Assembly (NCBI GenBank): GCA_000613465.1
Contig: BAJA01000003.1
Location: 1 to 64,000, forward strand
Source: Bacteroides nordii WAL 11050 = JCM 12987
Lineage (GTDB): Bacteria > Bacteroidota > Bacteroidia > Bacteroidales > Bacteroidaceae
Length of the DNA: 64,000 bases
Direction of reading: 5' to 3'
Shown here: positions 8,197 to 18,644 of the stretch, piece after piece
Layout of the letters: every line of letters starts with the position of its first letter
How positions within the stretch are numbered: the first letter of the stretch is position 1
The notes under the pieces: model-generated
Database searches by the model: none
Told to the model about the DNA's origin: nothing
What the model saw: the letters and a program-made list of their open reading frames with translations, nothing else
Made by a program: the position numbers and the translations under genes

Positions 8197-10326
8197 ATGA
8201 GACTTAAACTATTTACAATTATTGCCCTTTTCATCTCATCGGCTGTTCATGCTGACGAGGGAATGTGGCTATTGGGGAACCTGAATAAACAAACGCGGCA
8301 AACGATGAAAGAACTGGGTTTGCAGATGCCTGCCAATAAACTCTATAATCCTAAGAAGGCTTCGTTGAAGGATGCCGTTGTTAGTTTTGGTGGGTTTTGT
8401 TCGGGGGTAGTTGTCTCAGAAGACGGATTGGTTTTTACTAATCACCATTGCGGTTTCAGCAGTGTGCAGCAACATTCCACCGTAGAACACGATTACCTGA
8501 AAGATGGTTTTGTGGCTCGTAACCGGGACGAGGAGTTACCCAATCCGGAGCTTTATGTTCGTTTTCTGCTTCGCACCGAAGATGTGACCAAGCGGGTGCT
8601 GAAAGTAACCCATGACGCTATGACCGAGCAGGAACGTATGGTTGCTGTTGATTCTATTTCGCGTCTTATAGCAGACGAAGTGAGTCTCAAAGATTCTACT
8701 CTTGTGGGAGTCGTTGATGCTTATTATGGTGGAAATGAGTTTTGGCTTTCAGTTTATCGCGATTTCAACGATGTTCGTCTGGTGTTTGCTCCTCCTTCTT
8801 CTATTGGAAAATTCGGTTGGGATACGGATAACTGGATGTGGCCCCGCCATACCGGTGACTTCTGTGTTTTTCGCATTTATGCCGATAAAAAGAATCGTCC
8901 GGCTGATTACTCACCGGACAATGTACCCTATCATCCGACCTATGTAGCACCTGTTTCGCTTGACGGATATAAAGAAGGGTCTTTTTGTATGACTTTGGGC
9001 TATCCCGGTAGTACGGAACGTTTCCTCTCTTCCTTCGGCATTGAGGAGATGATGAATGGTATGAACCAGGCGATGATAGATGTGCGTGGTGTAAAGCAGG
9101 CTATTTGGAAGCGTGAGATGGATCGGCGGGCAGATATTCGTATCAAATATGCTTCAAAGTATGATGAAAGCTCCAATTACTGGAAAAACAGTATCGGGAC
9201 AAACAAAGCCATCCGCAAGCTGAAAGTACTTGAAAAGAAACGAGAGTTGGAAACGACCCTCCGTCAATGGATTCAGAATACTCCTGCCGAACGGGAGAAA
9301 CTGATGCATTTGTTATCTTCCCTGGAACTGAACTATAAGAGCCGTCGGGAAACCAACCGTGCGTTGGCCTATTTCGGTGAATCCTTTATCAATGGGCCCG
9401 AGCTGGTACAGCTGTCTCTTGAGATTCTTAACTTCGATTTTGAAGCCGAAGAAAAGCAGGTTGTTGCGCGGTTGAAGAAATTATTGGAGAAATATGACAA
9501 TCTGGACCTTTCGATCGATAAAGATGTGTTTACTGCACTTCTGAAAGAATATCGTGAAAAGGTTTCTCCTGAATATCTGCCACCGATGTATCAGACGATT
9601 GATACGCTGTATAACGGCAATGAACGGGCCTATATCGACACTTTGTATGCTCGCTCCGAGATAACTACTCCACGGGGATTGAAACGCTATCTGGAGCGTG
9701 ATACAACATTTAGTATGCTGGATGATCCAGCCATTTCTTTGGGCATTGATCTGCTGGTGTCTTATTATGATATGAACCAGGCCATCGTGGAGGCTTCGCA
9801 AAACATAGAAAAGGATGAACGGTTGTTTAATGCGGCTGTTCGCCGGATGTATGTCGACCGTAACTTCTATCCTGACGCCAATTCCACCATGCGGCTTAGT
9901 TTCGGGACGGTTTGCAGTTATTCTCCGTTTAATGGCGCTATTTATAACTATTATACTACTCCGTTGGGGATTTTTGAAAAGATGCGGGACCATCAGGACG
10001 ATCCGGATTTTGAGGTCAGTCCTCGTTTACTGGAATTGTTCAGTGCCGGAGACTTTGGGCGTTATGCCGATGAAAAGGGCGAAATGAGAGTCTGTTTTAT
10101 CTCCAACAATGACATAACAGGTGGTAACTCCGGTAGTGCCATGTTTAATGCCAAAGGAGAATTGCTCGGGCTTGCTTTTGATGGCAACTGGGAAGCGATG
10201 AGCAGTGATATTGTTTTTGAACCCGATTTGCAGCGTTGTATCGGCGTAGATGTGCGTTATATACTTTTCGTTATTGAGAAGTATGGAGAAGCGGGTAACC
10301 TTATAAAAGAGTTAGATATCCGGTAA
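8197..10326 (+). CDS. S46-family dipeptidyl-peptidase, DPP7 type
   Basis: This 709-residue periplasmic serine exopeptidase removes dipeptides from the N-terminus of oligopeptides. A signal peptide of about 19 residues is cleaved after AVHA. The chymotrypsin-like halves are visible: GGFCSGVVVSEDG then TNHHCGFSSVQQHS with the catalytic His near 83-84, and TGGNSGSAMFNAKGELLG with the catalytic Ser at 645. Eighteen residues after this Ser is Gly663 (in GLAFDGNWEAM). In Porphyromonas DPP11 this position is Arg and gives Asp/Glu preference, while Gly marks DPP7 with hydrophobic P1 preference, so DPP7-like specificity is predicted. The frame is intact. It ends 21 bp from the convergent DMT transporter gene. 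Confidence 0.92.
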   Translation: MRLKLFTIIALFISSAVHADEGMWLLGNLNKQTRQTMKELGLQMPANKLYNPKKASLKDAVVSFGGFCSGVVVSEDGLVFTNHHCGFSSVQQHSTVEHDYLKDGFVARNRDEELPNPELYVRFLLRTEDVTKRVLKVTHDAMTEQERMVAVDSISRLIADEVSLKDSTLVGVVDAYYGGNEFWLSVYRDFNDVRLVFAPPSSIGKFGWDTDNWMWPRHTGDFCVFRIYADKKNRPADYSPDNVPYHPTYVAPVSLDGYKEGSFCMTLGYPGSTERFLSSFGIEEMMNGMNQAMIDVRGVKQAIWKREMDRRADIRIKYASKYDESSNYWKNSIGTNKAIRKLKVLEKKRELETTLRQWIQNTPAEREKLMHLLSSLELNYKSRRETNRALAYFGESFINGPELVQLSLEILNFDFEAEEKQVVARLKKLLEKYDNLDLSIDKDVFTALLKEYREKVSPEYLPPMYQTIDTLYNGNERAYIDTLYARSEITTPRGLKRYLERDTTFSMLDDPAISLGIDLLVSYYDMNQAIVEASQNIEKDERLFNAAVRRMYVDRNFYPDANSTMRLSFGTVCSYSPFNGAIYNYYTTPLGIFEKMRDHQDDPDFEVSPRLLELFSAGDFGRYADEKGEMRVCFISNNDITGGNSGSAMFNAKGELLGLAFDGNWEAMSSDIVFEPDLQRCIGVDVRYILFVIEKYGEAGNLIKELDIR

Positions 10327-10347
10327 AAGCGAGTAATATGCATCTTT

Positions 10348-11210
10348 CTACCGTTTGAGAATGATCACTGTTACTGCGGTAATAATGAGTATTATTCCTA
10401 AACCTACGCTGTTCGTGAAGGGTTCGCCGAACATGAAGATACCTACACATACAGCTGTAACCGGTTCCATTGCTCCCAAGACTGAGGTGAGTGTGGAACC
10501 GATACATTTTACTGCTCTTACCAGTGCAAGATTAGAAATAACGGTTGGGATAATGGCAAGCATTACCAGATTTCCGGCTGTATGCAGGTTGGGGATCGGT
10601 TGGATATGTCCTGTTGTACCAATTCCTATGAAAAGGAGCAGGGTTCCGAAAAGGAAGACATAGAATGTGAGCCGTAACCCCTTCATCTGACCTAATTTTA
10701 GCTGGCTCACAGTGACTAAATAGAGCGCATATCCCAAAGCAGAGAGGAGAACGATAAAGATACCTATAAATGTAATACTTCCCGAATCATCTCCTTGAGA
10801 AAGAAAGAATACTCCCGCCACAGCCAGAGCTATGGCCATAAATCGCCAGATCGATTTCTTTTCCCGGAAGAATAGCATCATGATCAGTGTAGTCAATACA
10901 GGATACATGAAATGCAAAGTTGTAGCTATCCCACTTGCCATAAATTTATATCCCCAGAATAAGAACACCGCAGATATAAGATAAAAAAATGCCAGTAAAA
11001 GGAGGGAAGGTATATCACGGCGGTTGATACGAAATGACTGTCCGTCAATTAACAAAATAACTCCTAAGCCAGTGTGGCAAAAGCGAATCTATATAGCAAA
11101 ATGGATTCAAACTGCATCCCTTGATGCATTGCAGGAATGGTAAACATCGGGATGAGGCCGAAGGATGCCGAAGACAGTAGACCATACAGGAAACCATTTA
11201 GTTTATTCAT
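10348..11210 (-). CDS. EamA/DMT-family transporter (one frameshift)
   Basis: This is a drug/metabolite transporter superfamily protein with ten predicted membrane spans and two EamA halves. The intact reading begins at the ATG complementary to 11208-11210 (MNKLNGFLYGLLSSASFGLI) and runs to a stop after RFAFATLA. Restoring one T near 11066 (GCTTAGGAG to GCTTTAGGAG) joins this to GVILLIDGQ and the rest, giving about 287 residues, the usual family length. The open frame starting at 11055 alone would lack the first two or three spans. The second EamA half has FGEPFTNSVGLGIILI near the C-terminus. The substrate is unknown. The gene is convergent with the DPP7 gene. Confidence 0.8.
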
Positions 11211-11290
11211 ATCAAGGGATGGCGTTAATCAGTAAAAACGCTGCAAAGGTAGTGTTTTTCTTGGCTTCTTTTATTTTCATTCGGCTATAT

Positions 11291-11333
11291 AAAACAAATC
11301 ACCCGGATATAGATTATTTCTACATTCGGGTGA
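11291..11333 (-). terminator. Terminator downstream of the DEAD-box helicase
   Basis: On the minus strand TCACCCGAATGTAGA can pair with TCTATATCCGGGTGA, and TTTGTTTTATATAG follows. It lies 47 bp after the helicase stop. Confidence 0.6.
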
Positions 11334-11379
11334 ATTGTGTGTATAATACAAGTTTTTTTATAGTAACGATTCTATAAGA

Positions 11380-13279
11380 TTATTTTTTCTTTTTTCTACG
11401 TGCCCATCCTTCTTCACTAAAATCCGATTTTTCATCTTTAAAGAACTGCTGCCAGTCGTCTTTTTTACCACGTGCATTACTGTATCCACGTTCCTCACGG
11501 CTTGGCTTTTGTTTTTTGCTGTCAGTAGAAGCTGAAGTTGCTCTGGCCGGTTTGTCTTTGCGTGGTTTTGTTGATGCAGATGACTTTGCATCTCTGCCGT
11601 TATCTTTGTATCTGCCACTGTTTTTGCGCCCTTCTCCGCCTTCTTCTCCGGCTATTTCGACTGAAACCCTACGTCCATTCCAGTTTGTGCGATTCAGCGC
11701 TTTTATAACACTTTGTGCCTCTTTTTCATCTACCTCAAAGAATGAGAAGTTCTTCATCAGATCAATACGTCCCAGTTCGATGCGTCCGCGAGTATTGCTA
11801 TTCAGCAGGTTGATAAGTTCGTTCGGGAAAAAGTTGTCCATTTTACCCAGATTGATGAATAAACGGGTGAATCCCGGTGCTGCTGTACGGCTACCGCCAT
11901 TATCACGCTTCCGCGTCCTTCGGTGCGCGTGCCACGTTCGCCACGGCTATCGGTTGCAGTTTGTATTTCTTCGCGGTCACGATAGTATTCAAGGAAACGG
12001 TTGAATTCCATAGATACCATGCGTTTGATAACGTCTTCTTTACTCAACCATTCCAGCTTACGGTAGATTTCGGGCATGAAGTCCGCTATCTCTTCCTCAT
12101 TAACCTTTACTTTTTCAATATCGTCAATTACCTTGATGAGCTGTTTCTCACAGATCTGCTTGCCTGTGGGGACTTGCTCCATAATGAACTTTTTGCCAAT
12201 GATACGCTCTATCTCACGCATTTTCCCTTTCTCGCGCATGTTAACAATAGCGATAGAGATACCTGTTTTTCCCGCACGTCCGGTACGTCCGCTGCGGTGC
12301 GTATAGCTTTCCGTATCATCCGGCAGGCCGTAATTGATGACGTGGGTTAAGTCGTTTACATCCAGTCCGCGTGCAGCTACGTCTGTAGCGACTAATATTT
12401 GTATATTGCGTAAACGGAATTTCTGCATAACGGCGTCACGCTGTGCCTGAGAGAGTTCTCCATGCAATGAATCGGCGTTATAGCTTCCTGCATTAACTTG
12501 TCGGCAATTTCCTGCGTCTCTTTACGGGTACGGCAGAAAACGATACCATATATCTGCGGACAGTAATCTGCTACACGTTTGAGTACGGCATATTTATCTT
12601 TCGCCTGAACCATATATGCAATATGCTTCACGCTATTTGTACTTTCGTTTTTACGTCCAATGGTGATTTCTTTGGCGTCGCGCAAATAGTTCTTAGAAAT
12701 ACGTGCTATTTCCGGACTCATAGTAGCTGAGAAAAGCAACGTATTACGTTCTTGCGGAACGTCTGCCAGAATAGCGTTAATACTGTCTGTGAATCCCATA
12801 TTCAGCATCTCATCAGCTTCGTCCATTACAACATTGCTGATAGTAGAGAGGGAAACGGTTTTGCGTTCCATCAGATCGAGCAAACGACCTGGAGTAGCTA
12901 CTATGATGTGTACACCACGTTTCAGACTACGTATCTGGCTATCTATAGATGATCCACCATATACGGGCAGTACTTTTAATCCGTCGATGTATTTGGAATA
13001 ATCATTTAAATCACCTGCTATCTGCAAGCAAAGCTCCCGTGTAGGGCAAAGGATAAGCGATTGAGGAACACGGTTTTTTACATTAATCTGTTGTATCAGC
13101 GGCAGACCAAATGCGGCTGTCTTCCCAGTTCCTGTTTGAGCAAGAGCTACTACATCATTATTTTCTCCTAAAAGGTACGGAATCACTTCCTCTTGTACCG
13201 GCATGGGATTCTCGTATCCCATTTCTTCGACTGCTCTACGTATCTCCGGAGAAACGCCAAGCTCTTCAAATGTCTTCAT
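11380..13279 (-). CDS. DEAD-box ATP-dependent RNA helicase, DeaD/CsdA-like with C-terminal RNA-binding domain (two frameshifts)
   Basis: This cytoplasmic RNA helicase would act in ribosome assembly or RNA turnover, especially in the cold. From the ATG complementary to 13277-13279 (MKTFEELGVSPEIRRAVEEM) the motifs appear in order: the Q motif, AQTGTGKTAAFG (Walker A), DEADEMLNMGF, SATMSPEI, ATDVAARGLDV and HRSGRTGRAG. The C-terminal part has a DbpA-type RNA-binding domain (LFINLGK, then NFSFFEVDEKEA) and a basic tail ending RRKKKK. Frame breaks near 12484 (GAAGGCTAT read as GAAGCTAT) and 11908 (AAGGCGTG read as AAGCGTG) each lack one G. When repaired the protein has about 633 residues. The open frame begins at 13312, but the upstream codons are not family-like. 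It is divergent from the MBOAT gene. Confidence 0.88.
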
Positions 13280-13435
13280 TAAATCTCTGTATATCTTTAT
13301 ATTCGGGCGCAAATATACGTAAAATTAGTGGAAACTAATTCTTTTGACTATAGCATTGTTTGTTTTTTATTTAATTTTGCATACTTATAAAGGTATATTA
13401 CCGTTATTAGTGCATTACAGCGTAATCTGAGAGAA

Positions 13436-14869
13436 ATGTTATTTAACTCTTTTGAATTTTTAATTTTCCTGCCGGTTGTTTTTCTACTTTATTGGTTTGT
13501 ATTTAAATCGTTAAAGTGGCAAAACCTGTTTATTGTTGCAGTCAGTTATTTGTTTTATGGATGGTGGGATGCGCGTTTTCTGATTCTTATCGCATTTACA
13601 ACCTTTTGTAGTTTTGGAAGTGGCATTTTGCTTGAAAAAAAAGAAGGAGACCGCAACTTACAGAAATGGATAAGTGTCGCTAATATATTGTTGAATCTGC
13701 TAATTCTTGCAATATTTAAGTATTACAATTTCTTCGCAGAGAATCTTACACAACTATTTCTTACTTTTGGATTACAACTGGATTGGGTAACACTAGATAT
13801 TCTTTTGCCGGTGGGTATCAGTTTTTATACTTTTCAGGCATTAAGTTATACGATTGATGTATATCAGCATAAAATGAAACCAACACATGATATTGTTGCT
13901 TTCTTTGCTTTCATTAGCTTCTTTCCTCAGTTGGTGGCAGGTCCTATCGAAAGGGCTACTCATCTTCTGCCTCAGTTCCTGAGATCGCGTAGTTTTGATT
14001 ATGCTAAAGCTACGGATGGGATGCGACAAATATTATGGGGACTATTTAAGAAGTTGGTGATTGCTGATAATTGTGCGGTTGCTGTCAATCAGATTTTTGA
14101 AAATTATTATCAACATGATGGTTTGACTCTTTTTTATGGAGCAGTACTTTTTACTTTTCAGATTTATGGAGATTTCTCCGGTTATTCTGATATCGCAATA
14201 GGTACGGCTCGTCTGTTTGGTATTAATCTAATGAGGAACTTTAATTTTCCTTATTTCTCACGGGATATTGCGGAGTTTTGGCGACGTTGGCATATTTCTC
14301 TGACTACGTGGTTTCGTGATTATATTTATATTCCCTTGGGAGGAAGTCGGGGAGGAAAATGGCAAAGCTTCCGTAATACAGTGGTTATTTTTCTGGTTAG
14401 TGGCCTGTGGCATGGAGCTAACTGGACTTTTATCTGTTGGGGGGCCTTTCATGCTTTACTATTCTTACCTTTATTGCTGCTGGGCAGGAATCGTAGATTT
14501 ACGGATGTTGTAGCTAAGGGTAAGAAACTTCCTACGTTACGAGAGACAATCCAGATGATATGTACATTCATTTTGGTTGTGTTGGGCTGGATTATTTTCC
14601 GTTCCAGGACAATATACGATGCCTGGCAGTATATTGTTCGTATGATAACTAATGGGCATTTTGGAATCCCTCAACAAGGAAAGATGGCATGTATGTTTAT
14701 TGCGGTGTTGATACTTGTAGAATGGATTCAGAGAGATAAGCAACACGCTTTGCAATTGGATGGGCAGATAAAGTCTCCTTTGCTCAGATATGCTATTTAC
14801 TATGCGATCATTTCAGTATTGTTTTGGCAGGCAGGTCAAAGCACTCAGTTTATCTATTTTCAGTTTTAA
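13436..14869 (+). CDS. MBOAT-family O-acyltransferase (AlgI/DltB-like)
   Basis: This 477-residue polytopic membrane protein of the membrane-bound O-acyltransferase family transfers acyl (often acetyl) groups to an extracytoplasmic polysaccharide. It begins MLFNSFEFLIFLPVVFLLYW, which is typical of the AlgI group. Conserved parts are VGISFYTFQALSYTIDVY near residue 127, FFPQLVAGPIERA near 163, the segment FWRRWHISLTTWFRDYIYIP near 280-300, and the catalytic-His region SGLWHGANWTFICWG near 322-336. The next gene encodes an SGNH-like partner 11 bp downstream, an arrangement known for AlgI with AlgJ/AlgX and for other MBOAT-SGNH pairs. The target glycan is not identifiable here. The frame is intact. 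Confidence 0.9.
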   Translation: MLFNSFEFLIFLPVVFLLYWFVFKSLKWQNLFIVAVSYLFYGWWDARFLILIAFTTFCSFGSGILLEKKEGDRNLQKWISVANILLNLLILAIFKYYNFFAENLTQLFLTFGLQLDWVTLDILLPVGISFYTFQALSYTIDVYQHKMKPTHDIVAFFAFISFFPQLVAGPIERATHLLPQFLRSRSFDYAKATDGMRQILWGLFKKLVIADNCAVAVNQIFENYYQHDGLTLFYGAVLFTFQIYGDFSGYSDIAIGTARLFGINLMRNFNFPYFSRDIAEFWRRWHISLTTWFRDYIYIPLGGSRGGKWQSFRNTVVIFLVSGLWHGANWTFICWGAFHALLFLPLLLLGRNRRFTDVVAKGKKLPTLRETIQMICTFILVVLGWIIFRSRTIYDAWQYIVRMITNGHFGIPQQGKMACMFIAVLILVEWIQRDKQHALQLDGQIKSPLLRYAIYYAIISVLFWQAGQSTQFIYFQF

Positions 14870-14880
14870 GAGATATTGGT

Positions 14881-15908
14881 ATGACAAGGAGCGGTATTAG
14901 AAAGTTTATATATAAGACGTTGCTGATGGCAATTCCGTTTGTACTATTGTTAGTGCTATATTTTGCCTTGGATGTTTTTAAAGTTATCTATGATTACGAT
15001 GCATTCTATGCTGAAGATGAAAAGCCCGGTGTCGGTTTAAATGCCGGTATATAAGTACAACTACCTTTGAAAAACGGCATGTTGCTCTTCATTATGATTC
15101 TTTTGTTTTCGGGAATTCAAGAAGTATGTACTACGAGATAGCCGATTGGAGAGAGTATCTGCCGGATAGTAGTAGTTGCTTTCATTTTGATGCGTCTTTG
15201 GAGTCATTGTATGCATTGTATAAAAAAGTGATGTATATAGACAAAAGTGGAAATAGTATTCATAATGCTTTACTAATACTTGATAAGTCAATTCTTGAAC
15301 AAGATAAAAGTAAAGATGGACATCTGTATTGTATTGCCCCTCAGTTGGAGAATTATACGAATATTTTTGGTTTTCATTGTTCATTTATTAAAGCTTTCTT
15401 TAGTCCAAAATTTCTGTATGCTTTAGCCGATTTTAAATTGAGTGGTGAAGTGAAGAAGTATATGGCAGAGAGTTATTTACTTTCAGATGAGCGATTCCGA
15501 TATGACAAGAATACTAACGAGGCTAAATCTGTGGAGTTTGAACGAGAGATAGCTGATGGTACTTTTTATAATGAAAAGAAAATGAAGGTGTTTGAGGATA
15601 AAAGTTTTCCTGATTCTGTGTCACGACCTGTCATAGTGATTAAGCAACGGGAAATGCTGGAAGAAATGGTGCAAATTTTTAAAAAACATCACACTGATTA
15701 TAAGATCGTGATAAATCCTTTATTTGATCAGATAAAATTGAATCCTCAGGATCTGGGCATTCTCAGGGAAATATTTGGAAAGGAAAACGTTTTTGATTTT
15801 TCGGGAACAAATGAAATTACGGTTGATTACCATAATTATTACGAAGACTCGCATTATCGTCCACACGTTGCCAGAAGTATATTGAAGAGGATATATACCT
15901 CTCATTAG
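14881..15908 (+). CDS. SGNH-like (DltD/AlgX-type) partner of the MBOAT protein (one frameshift)
   Basis: The gene starts at the ATG at 14881 (MTRSGIRKFIYKTLLMAIPF) with one N-terminal transmembrane anchor, then breaks frame near 15046 where GCCGGTATATAA stands for GCCGGGTATATAAG. With one G restored the product is about 342 residues. After the join the sequence has VFGNSRSMYYEI, which fits the SGNH block I serine region (GNSRS), and near the C-terminus YYEDSHYRPHVARS, which fits block V with Asp and His. The middle is not strongly recognisable. It is likely anchored in the inner membrane with its catalytic part in the periplasm, completing acyl transfer started by the MBOAT protein. It ends 2 bp before the convergent phosphatase gene. 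Confidence 0.72.
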
Positions 15909-15910
15909 TA

Positions 15911-16969
15911 TTATTCCAGCAAAATACTTTGTAATTGCTCGATGTCCTTAGTGGTGAGATCGAGTCCCTTTTCAAGGTAAGTCGGCACATCTCCATACGT
16001 CCGCTCTATTTCCTCTTTGGCAGCATTCAGAAAATCCTCTTTTGCCGTATAAACGGTAGTGATGGCTTCCTGCGAATTTACCGGAAGTTTGTAGGCATAT
16101 TTAGAGGCTTTGGGTATATTAAAATAATCGTTACTCAGACGATAATCCTGCATTATGATATCTTCGTTTACACCCAGAGCGGCAAGAATGATGGCAGAGG
16201 AAACACCTGTGCGTCCCTTGCCGGAAGTACAGTGAATGATAATGGGATAATTGCTTTGATCCTGCAAAATGCTGAAAAGCTTTTTATACTCATTACGATA
16301 ATCTATTGCCAGTTTACGATTCATTTGCTCTACGATACGGTTGATGGTATCACCCTTGATTTTTCCCTCTTGTATGCCTTGTAACACCTTTTCCATGTTA
16401 CCTGTTGCAATGGGAATGTAAACGACATTGAAGCCTTTTTGAATCTGCGGATAGTTATTACGTTCTTCGGGAGTACGAAAATCGATAATGGTTTTTATTC
16501 CTATATTTCTTAGTTCCCTGAGTGCAGCACAACCGAGGCTGTCAATCTGTGCCGAGCGATAGAGCATCCCCCAACGAACGTTTTTTCCTGTGGCAGAGGA
16601 TTTATATCCACCCAGATCGCGGAAGTTTTGTATACCGGGGATATTCACATTTCGGGTCGCTATTTTTACACGGTATTTATTGTTAAATACCATCATATAA
16701 TAATACCGTCTGGAAGGGTCGTCTGTGACAATGGTCATTCTACCATCGGAAATAGGGGCAGCGGCAATTGGGAGTGTTTCCGGTATCATTTCCGGGTTGG
16801 TAGACGCGTATACTTTCACCTGCCCCTGAATAAGAGGGGCCGTTTCCCACTTAATGATACAGTTTCCTACATTGTTTTCCTCACAAACAACCGAGATATT
16901 CGGTGGCGTTTTGGAACATGAAGGGAACAAAAGGAAAATAGCAAGCCAGTTGATCAGGTTCTTATACAT
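15911..16969 (-). CDS. Tyrosine-phosphatase-like lipoprotein (Y_phosphatase3 family)
   Basis: This 352-residue protein has a lipoprotein signal (lipobox FPSC, Cys18) and a C-terminal protein-tyrosine/serine phosphatase domain. The domain contains NFRDLGGYKS near residue 117, a family hallmark, RWGMLYRSAQI, TIIDFRTPEER and the P-loop HCTSGKGRTG near 247, giving the CX5R nucleophile signature C-TSGKG-R. The N-terminal 100 residues form a beta-rich, fibronectin-like region (CIIKWETAPLIQGQVKVYAS). A periplasmic or outer-membrane phosphatase that acts on proteins or phosphoinositide-like substrates is possible; the substrate is not known. It stands alone, convergent with the SGNH-like gene. Confidence 0.88.
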   Translation of the reverse strand: MYKNLINWLAIFLLFPSCSKTPPNISVVCEENNVGNCIIKWETAPLIQGQVKVYASTNPEMIPETLPIAAAPISDGRMTIVTDDPSRRYYYMMVFNNKYRVKIATRNVNIPGIQNFRDLGGYKSSATGKNVRWGMLYRSAQIDSLGCAALRELRNIGIKTIIDFRTPEERNNYPQIQKGFNVVYIPIATGNMEKVLQGIQEGKIKGDTINRIVEQMNRKLAIDYRNEYKKLFSILQDQSNYPIIIHCTSGKGRTGVSSAIILAALGVNEDIIMQDYRLSNDYFNIPKASKYAYKLPVNSQEAITTVYTAKEDFLNAAKEEIERTYGDVPTYLEKGLDLTTKDIEQLQSILLE

Positions 16970-17124
16970 AGTATATTGTCTAAAACTCTAATTGCAAAGA
17001 TATGAATAACTGGCAGACTTTGTTATTACTTTGCTATTATTAGACAAACTACAGAGTTTTTAATACTCACACAGATCCACATGGAGATACCTATACTCGT
17101 TCTGGAACGTAGAATATCCGGAAC

Positions 17125-18051
17125 TTATTTCTCAATGAGTTTTTCAGCGAATTCCTTTGAGACTGAATTGTTGAAGCTCTTACAAACTTCTGCAGCAAAA
17201 GCTTTGCCATACCCGATGATTTTATCCCATATTTCTTCATTCAGGCCATTCAGGTCGCGATAGCGTACATCATACTTCAGCATACCATAAATAAGTCCGG
17301 CGTTGAAGTTGTCCCCAGCTCCGATAGTGCTTACTGCATTCAGCGGTTCTATCGGATAGTCTTTCCGAAAGTTTTTGGTGCGCAGTGCGATTTGTTCTGC
17401 TCCTGCCGTACAAATAAAATTAGGGCAGTAGAACTGGATCTTATCTTTGTATATTTTATCTGTATCATTCAGTCCGTACATATAGAAAAAGTCTTCTATT
17501 GATCCACGTACAATATCTGCGTACTCCAAATTTTCGATAATGGTAGATGCGAGCTTCATAGCTTCGTTTTTGTGTGAGCTACGGAAGTTGGGATCGTAAT
17601 ATATAATCGCTTTTTTCTCTTTTGCTGTTTCCAGTAACTCCACTATTTTTTCGCGGAGTACAGGATTGAGTGCATAGTAAGAACCGATAACTACGATATC
17701 GTCTTCATGTATTTCCGGAAATAATACATCAAGGCGCTGTTTGGGATAATCTTTGTAGAAGATGTATTCTGCATCGTTACGCTCGTTCAGAAAGGCAAGG
17801 GATACAGGCGATTTTCCGTCGGGGAAAACGTTTACATGTTCTGTTGGCAACCCATTATCCTGCATGAATTGCAGAATGATGTTACCTACATGATCATTTC
17901 CCGTTTCACTGATAAAGCATACATTTATACCCGTACGCCTTAGCGATACGATACCATTGAAGACAGAGCCACCCGGTACGGCAGCCGAGGGCCGATTTCC
18001 TTCAAAGATGACATCGAGAATTGTTTCGCCAATACCGATTACTTTACGCAT
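17125..18051 (-). CDS. PfkB/ribokinase-family carbohydrate kinase
   Basis: This 308-residue cytoplasmic sugar or nucleoside kinase begins RKVIGIGETILDVIFEG. Family signatures are AVPGGSVFNGIVSLRRTG near residues 24-41 and the PfkB catalytic motif STIGAGDNFNAGLIYG near 240-255, with the catalytic Asp in GAGD. The closest well-known type is fructokinase or ribokinase, but the substrate cannot be fixed. The start overlaps the end of the SIS gene by 13 bp, and that gene overlaps the LOG gene by 4 bp, so the three are almost surely translated from one mRNA. No frame problem is seen. Confidence 0.88.
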   Translation of the reverse strand: MRKVIGIGETILDVIFEGNRPSAAVPGGSVFNGIVSLRRTGINVCFISETGNDHVGNIILQFMQDNGLPTEHVNVFPDGKSPVSLAFLNERNDAEYIFYKDYPKQRLDVLFPEIHEDDIVVIGSYYALNPVLREKIVELLETAKEKKAIIYYDPNFRSSHKNEAMKLASTIIENLEYADIVRGSIEDFFYMYGLNDTDKIYKDKIQFYCPNFICTAGAEQIALRTKNFRKDYPIEPLNAVSTIGAGDNFNAGLIYGMLKYDVRYRDLNGLNEEIWDKIIGYGKAFAAEVCKSFNNSVSKEFAEKLIEK

Positions 18052-18644
18052 AACTCTCTTGATTTTTCTCCCAGATAACCGCCATGATGACGTTTGGAAT
18101 ATTCTTCAATCGTAAATTGAGTTTTTTTCATGGTTTGTACCACCAGAATGTCTCCAATTACAGTCATTACGGTAGTCGATGTAGTAGGGGTCATTCCCAA
18201 TGTACATACTTCCGCCGGTTTACCTGTACTGAGGCAGACATCTGACTCATCGGCCAGTGGACTGTCCGGATTACCAGTAATTACAATAAATTTCAATCCG
18301 GGATTCAAGTTGTGTGCCAGCTGTGTTAATTCCACAATTTCACGTGTTTTACCTGAGTTGGAAATGAGTAATAGCAAATCATTCTCTTGCAAAATACCCA
18401 GGTCGCCATGCTGTGCTTCACTTGGATGTAAAAAAACAGAGGGAATACCGGTAGAACAGAATGTGGTAGCAATGTTCATGGCAATCTGCCCGGCTTTTCC
18501 CATGCCACTGGTTACAAGCTTACCCTTTTTGATACAAATTTGTTCTATGATAAGGTCTACAGCCTTTTCATAAGCGTCTGTTACGGGGATATTCAGCACA
18601 GCTTGTGCTTCCTTCTGCAAAAGGTCTTTAATGGATTCTATCAT
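18039..18644 (-). CDS. SIS-domain sugar-phosphate isomerase (KpsF/GutQ-like, without CBS domains)
   Basis: This 201-residue protein has a single SIS domain. Motifs are KGKLVTSGMGKAGQIAMNIA near residues 38-57, then STGIPSVFLHPSEAQHGDLG near 70-89, and LLLISNSGKTREIVEL near 95-110. These match arabinose-5-phosphate isomerases of the KpsF/KdsD/GutQ group, but the C-terminal CBS pair of those enzymes is absent. Ketose-aldose isomerisation of a sugar phosphate is predicted; the exact substrate is not known. It overlaps the upstream LOG gene (ATGA) and the downstream PfkB gene, so coordinated translation is expected. Confidence 0.85.
   Translation of the reverse strand: MIESIKDLLQKEAQAVLNIPVTDAYEKAVDLIIEQICIKKGKLVTSGMGKAGQIAMNIATTFCSTGIPSVFLHPSEAQHGDLGILQENDLLLLISNSGKTREIVELTQLAHNLNPGLKFIVITGNPDSPLADESDVCLSTGKPAEVCTLGMTPTTSTTVMTVIGDILVVQTMKKTQFTIEEYSKRHHGGYLGEKSRELCVK

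Noticed and set aside
9481..9993. 170-codon minus-strand open frame inside the DPP7 gene
   Set aside because: It is an antisense shadow of a conserved enzyme gene with no start context or recognisable domain.
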